From: Thalassia testudinum | Taxonomy: Eukaryota; Streptophyta; Magnoliopsida; Alismatales; Hydrocharitaceae | Direction: 5' to 3' | DNA: 64,000 nucleotides | Assembly: GCA_037157565.1 (NCBI GenBank) | Contig: JAZHRO010000024.1 | Span: forward strand, 9,182,501 to 9,246,500 | In this document: positions 56,114 to 64,000 of the stretch, piece by piece | Position numbering within the stretch: the stretch's first letter is position 1 | How the letters are laid out: each line of letters starts with the position of its first letter | Translations under genes and position numbers: made by a program | Notes under the pieces: model-generated | What the model was told of the DNA's origin: nothing | What the model saw: the letters and a program-made list of their open reading frames with translations, nothing else | Database searches by the model: none

Positions 56114-58338
56114 ATCACTGATGATCGCGTCCCCTCCTCAACTCTGGCGAGCTTCCATGACCCTCGCACGCCAAATCGAACTTGCCATCACCTTCAGCAA
56201 GTCATGGTGGAGCTTCTCGACCTATTGGTTGAGAGTTTTGACCAGATTCGTGCCTCGACGACGACCCACCACTGCTACCTCGACAACGACCCACATCCAC
56301 CGCCTCCACCTCTCCTCGAGCTCTCAAGCTTCTCGTGAAGCTTCCTGAGGCCACAAGGAGCCCATTGCAACATTCGACGGGGATTTTTGTGCCTCGAGGA
56401 ATGCCATCAACCACCGCCAGACTCCCACGTCGCCGTCATCTTCACCGCCTGCGGGAACCTCTGTCCGACATCCTTGCAACCTCTACTCACCACCGAAGAC
56501 CTCGTAGTGATCTCAGCAAGCCATGCAACCTGCTCGAGAGAAGTTTCTACGTCTTAACCGCACCTTTCTGCCCCTCATCCGACGAGCCTACTGGGAACGA
56601 AGTGAAGAAGTGGAAGAAGGGTAAGGAGCAAAGTGCAATTTCGCAAGGACCCGACTATAAGAATAGCACCGGTTCACAATTATTTCTAAGGTCCCAATCG
56701 TAAATCTCTAGAGACCAACTTGAGTATTCTTTTGATATATTAAGAACTTGCTTCATGTAGTATATGTTTTGGGATTTATTGCATTAAATCATTCTTCGAA
56801 TATTATTTGAATCATTAATCTTTGATCATAATTTCTACATTATTTCATTAAACGTTAATTGATTAAAAAAGCCTTAGTTATTTTAAATTACGAAGTTAAT
56901 TTCTCATTATTGTGTGTCTCTTACTTGGAATCTATTCTCTACATTTTGAACTAGATTTTATGTTAGAAAATCTTAATTGATCACATCTAGTTCCTGAGCC
57001 CAAAAACTTAGCTAGTGGCATTCATCGCACACAACTTGTTTAAGTACTTATTTGAATTTGAGGAATGCCTTCCTTCAAAGGGTGTACAGACATGGTTAGA
57101 ATTCGATATGAGCAAATCGAGGATAAATTAATCACCCTACACACAATAATTTCTTGGATGGTGTAGTGATGGAAACTCGAACTTGAATTTTCCCTATTAA
57201 AGTTAAGAACTCTCATGGTTGGAGTTAGGATGGCTCATTTTGATGTGAAGATAGGTACCAGGAATATGACATCTAAAAATTTAAAGAAGTTGGTGAACTC
57301 ATTTTGGTGAGAAGTTTTAGCAATGACTGTCCTAATGTGTGTGGCATAAAATGTGGAAGCTTTTCTTATGAGCTCCCAATAGAATTAGGGTATATGCAAA
57401 TAATTATCCCTTCTACCTTATTTTATGTTAGCGTGCCTAATTTTGATTTTAAAAAACTCAAGTTCTATATGTAATATAGGTGACTAAAGTAAAATTAATA
57501 TTTAAAATCTATAACCTTGAATGGAAGTTTGAGATTATCTCTGGGAGCACTCAAAATGCACAAAATATGACCTACATGAGCCTAAATTAGATACGTAAAT
57601 GAGATATCACCATCTCATTGGAGCAATCAAAATGTACGAAATATTGCCATCTCGCCGAAGAACCATTGTTTGTAAACTCTTAAAATTTCACAAGTTTGCA
57701 ATTACACTTTTAATATTCTAATTAATGATATAAAATTAAGTGCGAGGAAAAACAATCATTTAGTGCTTAATTGAAGAAAATAATAAAAAATTTGTTTGAG
57801 TAAGTACCAAGAAAACATCAACAATACTGTTTGAAAAAATTAATGTAATCAAAGTTCTAAAAATATATTAGCAATAGTGTTTAAACAAATTATTGCAATC
57901 AACAATTTATTTCAAGTCAAAATAAAGTCCGAACAACAATCTTCAAATTTCTCCCTTGAGTTGTTACACTTTGGTCCCTACAGCCTCCCAGAATGGTCCC
58001 TGTGAGAAATCTTTCTTCACGTTGAGGCCCCTGCCCTTCTTCCTGGGGGGGGGGCTCTTGAGGAGCTTTGAGAGGAAGGTGGCGGCGAGATCTAACCGTT
58101 GGATGGGGCTGGGATAGGCTACAATCGACCAACGAGATGCCACCAACTTGATGGTGGCACCAGATCGTCGAGCGGAGGTGGTGATGGTGATGAGCGTGGA
58201 GGTCGATGGTGGTTCTCTGGCGAGATCCTACATGAGAGAATACGGCCTCACAACCTAAATTAGATATGTAGAAACGTCCACCATGACCTCACGAAGGTGG
58301 TGGTGGTAGTAGTGCTTTAGCATGTGGTAGTCGGTGAT
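56114..58338 (+). mobile_element. Repeat Z, copy 2
   Basis: A continuous copy of the segment split into 39399-39840 and 45799-47043. It contains two stretches absent from copy 1 (56463-56932 and about 57785-57870). It ends at gtcggtgat, where E2 is inserted. No complete protein domain is recognised. Confidence 0.75.
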
Positions 58339-60173
58339 TGGTGAGACGTCAATCCTCTGTAGTTCTAATATTTCGTCATAGTATAGTATAGAGAAGCGTT
58401 TACCAGTTTAATACAATTTGTTACTCGGAAATAAAAGTTTTCCCGAGGTCGAACTCAGGGAGCAAATTGTATTCTAGAAGTACAAAGTTTTTATTACAAA
58501 AATGAAAGAGAGAGAGAGAGAGAGAGAGATTTGTCTTGTTGGATTTTTCTTCTTCTCTTCTTTCTCTTGTCTTTGTCTTCTTCTTTCCTCTTCTCTTTGG
58601 TTCTTCAGTCTTCTTCCTTCTTCTTCTTTTCCTTCAGGGCTTCTTCTCTTTCTCCTCGTGTTCTGCTTCTCTCTTCTTTGTCTTCTTCCTTCTGCTCTTC
58701 TTCTTTCTTTCTTCCTTGCGGTGCCTGTTCTTCTTTTCTTCTTCTTTTTCTTTTTCTTCAGGGCGTCGTCTGATTTTTCAATCAGACGACTTAAGTAGCT
58801 TCCGCTATAGTGTATCCCCCTTCCTTCTTTCTTCTGTGTCTTTCTTCTTCTTCTGGCAGTCCTTCTTCTTCTTCTTCTTCTTCTTCTGCTTTGCTTCAAG
58901 CAGCCACGGCTCTAGCTGCTCCTTCCTTCTTTCTCTTCTCCTTCTTCCTCTTCTATGCCTGCACGCTCACAATTTGGTCAGGGCAAAAACCTACTCTACC
59001 CTCCCCCGCGTCTTTCTCTCTCAGAATTCACTTGTAGGATAGCTCTCCCAGAGCCGCCGGGTATTCGGATACGGGTCACGCCCGGGTCCAGGCCCACCGG
59101 CGTGCGGTGGTGGGCGAGGAGTGCAGGTCGGGTAAACGGGTCGGGCCAGGTCCGCGAGGGTGGTTGCGGACGAGGCCGAGTGAGCGGGTGAGAGGAACCT
59201 CACCCCGTGTGCTGAGGCGATAAGCCTATAGCACTTTTCGCATTTATGCGGGTGCGCTGCTTCAGAGTCTTCTGAGGTGGGACTAAATGTCCCACCCCAA
59301 TTGGGCGCCTGCAGCTGAGAAAGCTGCAGGAAATCGCTGCTGTGCACGGGGCTCTCACCCCAGCTGCAGGCCTGGGCAGGTGCGTGAGGGCGAACCGCGC
59401 ATCTTGGCGAGTCAGACCTGGGCGAAGCGAGGCTGCAGCTGCAGGCGGAAGAAGCTCCACCTGCTCAGCAATGGCGGCGGAGGGCGGGTGACCTGTTCAC
59501 AGCAATACGGCCTCTCGACCTAGTCAGAAGGTGCAGGGAGCTTCGCCAGAGTGCGGCAAAGCTCGTGCAGGTGGTAGCGAGGAGTGGGGCGGCGTGCAAG
59601 GGCTGCCCTAGGTCGGACTGTGGCTGGGGGAATAGGTTTGTTCGGGGGGTCTTTAGGCAGCGAACGACAAGGAGTGAAGGGGTGGAAGTGGTTCAGCGTG
59701 AAGAGGCGGAGGTTTTGGGTCGGTCGGCGAGTCGTGTGGGGTGGTGGAATGATGGGAGCGAGTCGTCGGAGGTTGGCCGGAGGTGGAGAAGGTGTGGGCG
59801 ATCAGGCGCGGTCGAAGGGTGGTTGAACAAACTGAAGTAGGGAAAAGAAAGAGGGGAGGAAGGGAAAGAACTGTACCTACTTGGAGGGACGAGGGGGACC
59901 GGAGCAGGGCGACAGTCGTATCGACTGTCGCCGGAGAAGAAGGTGCCCAGAGAGAGAGGGCGGCGGTGAGGAGAGAGCGGGAGAGCGCGTGCTGGGTACG
60001 GCGCGACGCGGGAAGAGCGGACGAAGGCGGCTCTGCTGTTGGTAATGCGGCAGAGCGACGAGGAGGAGGAGGAAGAACCGCCGGAGCAGGGGGCTTCTGC
60101 CGGAGTGGGAAGAGAGGGAAGAAGGGGGTTTCTCCGTCAGAACCGAGCTGCTGAGTTCGGTAGATGGGGGCGG

Positions 60174-60181
60174 CTTTTATA
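60174..60181 (-). promoter_or_regulatory. TATA box, E2 LTR
   Basis: TATAAAAG on the minus strand, 72 bp downstream of the foldback. Confidence 0.65.
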
Positions 60182-60253
60182 GAGGTGGAATCAGAGAGGA
60201 GGGCGGAGGGAGGCGACGTGCCTCCCTCGCCGGAGGACGCCGTAGATTGAGAC

Positions 60254-60287
60254 TCATACCTCCAGTGCGTTCGCACGGGAGGTATGG
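60254..60287 (-). promoter_or_regulatory. Promoter-proximal foldback, E2 LTR
   Basis: On the plus strand TCATACCTCCAG and CGGGAGGTATGG flank a 10-nt loop; 11 of 12 positions pair including one wobble. Confidence 0.7.
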
Positions 60288-60383
60288 CTAGCCGCAGAGA
60301 CCATGGAGGTTTCCCTGCAACAACAGACGTCGCAGGGAACACCCGGTTGTCTTGGCAGAGGGTCTCCCTTACCCTGCATGGTG

Positions 60384-60414
60384 CCATGCTCCGCACAAAG
60401 TCGTCGGAGCATGG
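60384..60414 (-). promoter_or_regulatory. CCATGCTCC foldback, E2 LTR
   Basis: CCATGCTCC, 13-nt loop, GGAGCATGG, 96 bp from the promoter-proximal foldback. Confidence 0.7.
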
Positions 60415-61090
60415 CGCTGCTCAGGGTTTTGCAGGGAGGACCCAAATGCAAAGAACGAAGAAGAGTTAGGGGCCAAAATGTGAGGGTTTCAAAAGTTGAG
60501 GGCCAAAGAGTAATAGATGAGGACCAAAATGTAAATTTGATCAAGAAGGTCTCTTCTTAGGCTCAAGTTTTTATACATGACTAATTAGGACCTAAGGATT
60601 CTGATGGTGAATTTTATTTCTAAATCAGACCTTGTTTGACTGGTCAATTTACGTAAAAACCCAAATTAAGTCATTAATTGGGCATGGTTCTCAATGTAGG
60701 TCAAAATGGGTTCCTAAGGCCAAATTGAAGGTTCTAAACCCTAGAGACTATTTTTCTATGAATTTTAGAGGATTTATTTGATTTTTTTAGAAGTGGGTTT
60801 ATTTTTAGGGTTATAGGATGTTATTTAATTCCTTGGAGTTGCTGTAGCCCTTATTGGATCAACTCATCCCACTTTTCTTCTTGTTAGGTTAGTTTGACTG
60901 ATGTTTGGACCCTGAGTTACCCTATTTTCAGATTGAATTGGTGAAATTACATTTTTACCCCTTAGTTTCTGTTTTCTTCACAAACTCAGAATTTCTCTGA
61001 GCCAAGCCTTTCTAGAGTTATGTATGAGCTTTTTCTTGCAAATCTGGGTTAGATGGTGCTAGTTTAGGGTTTATGACGAGGTTCTCATCA

Positions 61091-62645
61091 TACCCTCATG
61101 CCTAGCTTTTGCTAGTCCCTTAGCAAAAACCTAAGGTTTTAACCTTTGTTCTAGACCATGATGTTTTTAACAATCTTCAGATAAGTGCTTTTTCATTTGA
61201 ACCTAGATTAGGTTAGAATGCTGACCATAGGCTTAAAAGGTACTCTAGTACCAACTAAGATTCAGATCTGTATAGCCTTAGCCTCAGTCTTTGGCAAAGG
61301 TTTTTAAGGCCCACAAGAACTAACCTAAGGTTTATTGGACTTCGTGATTAAAGCACCCCGTGCTTGAAATGATTTTAGCCCTGGTTCAGTTCGCAGTGCG
61401 TTTTGTAAGAGAGAGAGGTAGAAAGTTTTTCTGTTTGGAGAGTTTTCTCTCTCTTTTTCTTTTTAGTTCTAGCCTAGGATTGGCTTTTCAACACGGTCTG
61501 TATCAGATTCCTTGCTCCCATCATCAATCCTCAAGGGTTCCTGGCAATCGGTGCTTCGAGATAGCACCGCCCATGGCAACCCCCGGAACCTTGGCTATTG
61601 AGATTTCGAGATAATCCCATCCATGGTGTTTCGTGGCTGAATCCAGACCCTGGCAATTGACACTTCGTGATAATGCCATCCATGGAATCTGAACCAGCAG
61701 AGTCCTTACATGCCCCAATAGGATATGTAAATATCCTAAGAGACAAGCACCGAGGAGATGATATTTTGTTATGCATCTTTGAGGGGATTTCTTGCCTCTC
61801 CGCGCTGGGAACTCATCCAAATCAACTTGTGTTGATCGACCGCTCCTATTCTAGGTGTATTTTTCAGAATTTTGCGATGCTTCTGCATGATTTTGAATTT
61901 TTACGCTTACTGAACCAGGCTGTGTGTGGGGTTGGGGTGCTTAGGTTACTGAGTCCCGTAAACCAGAAGTTAGTTAATGAGGTCAAATACTCCCTAAGCC
62001 TTGGACCTAATATTTAAGCTTTTCATTCTCCTCAACATCTTGGGGACTGTCTAGATCTTAATGGGTACTAAGAGTCTATCCAAGAATGCCTAAAGTTTGC
62101 GTTCTTACTAATCTCACCATGCACTTTTCATTTCTTTTCTTGAATAAGGTCTAGAACTTAGGTCAATTCCTTAGCTTCTTACTAATGACTATCACTCTTT
62201 TTCTTCAATTTATGCTCCTTTTTGTTTCTTTTTCTTCTCCCACAAAATTTCCTTTCTCCTCTTATTCTTTTTATTTTTTTAAATTTTTTTTTTAATTTTT
62301 ATGGTATTTTTGTCATATGTGAATTTTTTTATTTTAAAACCCTTTTTACAAGTTTTGCACTTTTATACCCCCCATGCCTAAGGTTTGCAATGTCGTCATT
62401 GTGACTTAGGGGTTTTTATTTACTTAGTTCATTCCTTAAGACAGATGTTTTAATGAGTGAATGGGTCGGGATGAATTCTGCGGACGATTTCTAATCTCAG
62501 ATGCACGTATCTGAGGTGGAGTCGGCTGTCTATATGGGTGAACTTTAAGTACACAAAAGTGTGAAAAGGGTTTAGATTTTCAGAAAATGACGGGTTGCCT
62601 CCCGTTAAGCGCTGAGTTTTACGCCATCAGCTGGGTGCAATAAGC
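61091..62645 (-). other. E2 polypurine tract and 3' untranslated region
   Basis: The reverse of tgagggta borders the LTR. The region carries three 37-bp units (61540-61576, 61589-61626, 61649-61685), a T-rich stretch at 62,220-62,340 (A-rich in sense) and the ACGGG-AGGCAA-CCCGT stem at 62590-62605. It matches 31388-32953 of E1. The 116-codon forward frame at 61667-62017 is antisense noise. Confidence 0.8.
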
Positions 62646-64000
62646 TCAAAGGGAATGGAGGATATAAGAAGATTCAGCCAAATCAGTAGAAGTCACATCA
62701 ATGAACGGCTTGAGTCTCTGACCGTTCACGATGAAAGGTTTGGAATCGTGGCTGAGTGGACTGATTTCGATAGCTCCATTTCCAAAAACCTGTCGGACTA
62801 AATATGGTTCGACCCACTTGGATCGCAGCTTTCCCGGGAAAAGTTTGAGTCGGGCATCAAAGAGTAGGACCTTTTGACCAGGATGAAAGATCTTTCTCGA
62901 GATGCGCTTGTCATGGAAGGCTTTAACCCGCTCCTTGTAGATTCGCAAGTTCTCATACGCGTCTAGGCGTAATTTATCGATCTCGCTGATTTGGAGTTTT
63001 CTGTGGGTTCCAGCCTTTGAAAGATCTAGATTACAGTTTCGTACTGCCCAATAGACTTTATGTTCCAGTTCTACGGGAAGGTGACATGCCTTTTCGTACA
63101 CCAGTCTAAAGGGAGACATGCCTAATTGGGTTTTGTGGGCAGTCCTATAGGCCCACAATGCTTCCAGAAGTCGGGACGACTAGTCCTTCCTGTCAGGCCG
63201 AACAGTGACCTGCAGGATCTTCTTGATCTCCCGATTTGACAGCTCAGCTAGACCATTAGTTTGGAGGTGGTAAGGAGTAGAGATTCGGTGAGACACCCCG
63301 TATTTGGTCATCAGTGACCTAAACTGAGCATTTGTAAAATGGGTCCCCCCATCAGAGATTATGGCACGGGGAATCCCGAACCTTGAGAAAATGTTTTGAT
63401 GAATGAATTTGAGAACAATCTTGTGATCATAGGTTCGGGTCGGTATGGCTTCGATCCATTTGGACACGTAGTCCACAGCAAGCAGAATGTATTCGAAACC
63501 ATCCGAGACAGGAAAGGGGCCCATAAAATCAATCCCCCAAACATTAAAGATTTCGCATACGAGAATAGGCTGCAAAGGTATCATATCGCGACGGTTCATG
63601 TTGCCCAAAGTCTGGCAACGACTGCATGCCTTGCAGTGACTGTATGCGTCTTTGAACAGCGTGGGCCAGTAAAAACCACACTGGAGGACTTTTGATGTGG
63701 TTTTATGCCCAAAGAAATGGCCACCGCATGCCTGGTCATGGTAGAAAGAGAGGATATTGTTGAATTCCTCTTCTGGGACACATCTCCGAATGATTTGATC
63801 AGCACCTATGCGGAAAAGGTACAGATCTTCCCAGATGTAATATTTGGTATCAGAATGCAATTTGTCTTTCTTGGCCTTCGGCCAATCAGACGGGGTCTGA
63901 TGAGATGCCAAGTAATTTACTATATTAGCAAACCATGGAAGTCTAGTACTAACAGTAAGCAGGTGCTTATCAGGAAAGTGTTCTGTGATGGGTCCGGAAG
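62646..64000 (-). pseudogene. int: E2 integrase, one nonsense codon
   Basis: This is the DDE integrase of an Athila element, which would insert element DNA into chromosomes. The frame is open from the right edge. It has the HHCC zinc finger (YHDQACGGHF; CKACSRCQ), catalytic D in GIDFMGPF (about 63530), D in IISDGGTHF (about 63355) and E in GLAELSN (about 63243), then the [21 protein letters not shown]-terminal block. It ends at TGA 62646-62648. The only break is TAG at 63180-63182, where the E1 copy has TGG (Trp). The upstream RNase H and RT lie outside the window. A read across this region could still yield two long open frames (243 and 170 codons). Confidence 0.9.

Larger units (their letters stand above)
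58339..61090 (-). mobile_element. E2 3' LTR, 2752 bp
   Basis: On the minus strand it begins TGATGAG-AAC-CTCGTCA and ends CTCACCA. It carries the CCATGCTCC foldback (60384-60414), the promoter-proximal foldback (60254-60287), a TATA box (60174-60181), the purine tract (58500-58960) and the U5 stem near 58420-58455. Confidence 0.9.
58339..64000 (-). mobile_element. E2: Athila-type retrotransposon, reverse strand, continues past the right edge
   Basis: 3' LTR (58339-61090), polypurine tract, 3' untranslated region (61091-62645) and integrase (62646 to the edge) are in the order expected for an element on the minus strand. GTGAT (58334-58338) would be one target duplication copy; the other lies outside the window. 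It is closely related to E1 but less damaged. Confidence 0.9.

Noticed and set aside
1..64000. CRISPR arrays, operons, riboswitches or phage genes
   Set aside because: Nothing of the kind is visible. All repeat arrays belong to plant transposable elements, and no bacterial-type coding density is present.

Overview
This window is nuclear DNA from a flowering plant with a repeat-rich genome. The evidence is long Ty3/gypsy LTRs primed by plant tRNA types (initiator-Met and Asp), Athila-type Gag, protease, RT and integrase sequences, Tourist-like MITEs and heavy C-to-T decay. I could not identify the species. I found no convincing host protein-coding gene, rRNA or tRNA in 64 kb; nearly all short open frames are noise in LTRs or low-complexity tracts.

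Layout. Positions 1-479 are the 3' end of a chromovirus-type LTR. About 0.5-8.9 kb is AT-rich intergenic DNA with two inverted Tourist-like MITEs, a direct duplication and an AT microsatellite. About 8.9-13.8 kb holds a decayed reverse chromovirus LTR, an Athila-type LTR and another LTR scrap. From 13.8 to 39.4 kb there is a nested cascade. A chromovirus 5' LTR with PBS and gag start (13779-16798) is interrupted by an Athila element with 1.4-kb LTRs (16799-20402, resuming at 38928). That element is interrupted inside gag by a second Athila element, E1 (20403-38927), which has 2.7-kb LTRs. E1 in turn carries a chromovirus solo LTR inside pol, and a reverse Athila fragment plus an old-type LTR fragment inside its 3' LTR. 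The gag reading frame of the outer element continues in register across E1.

About 39.4-58.3 kb contains two copies of a duplicated segment (here called Z), several Athila-like LTRs, and a 2.66-kb forward chromovirus solo LTR (47694-53048) that itself contains a 2.69-kb reverse solo LTR with a perfect 5-bp target duplication. From 58339 to the right edge lies a reverse-strand Athila element, E2, with a full 3' LTR and an integrase ORF broken by a single stop codon.

The most interesting signal is structural. The 2.7-kb Athila-type LTRs carry DNA/RNA hairpins whose arms differ between copies but remain paired. One is a 17-bp foldback at the LTR terminus. One is a 12-bp stem with a 10-nt loop, always 71-73 bp upstream of the TATA box. 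A third is a 9-bp stem about 96 bp further upstream, lost by a precise 38-bp deletion in one LTR. The chromovirus LTRs are separately loaded with GACGTC palindromes arranged as foldbacks, plus a 52-bp minisatellite. These patterns were read by eye and need alignment over many copies.
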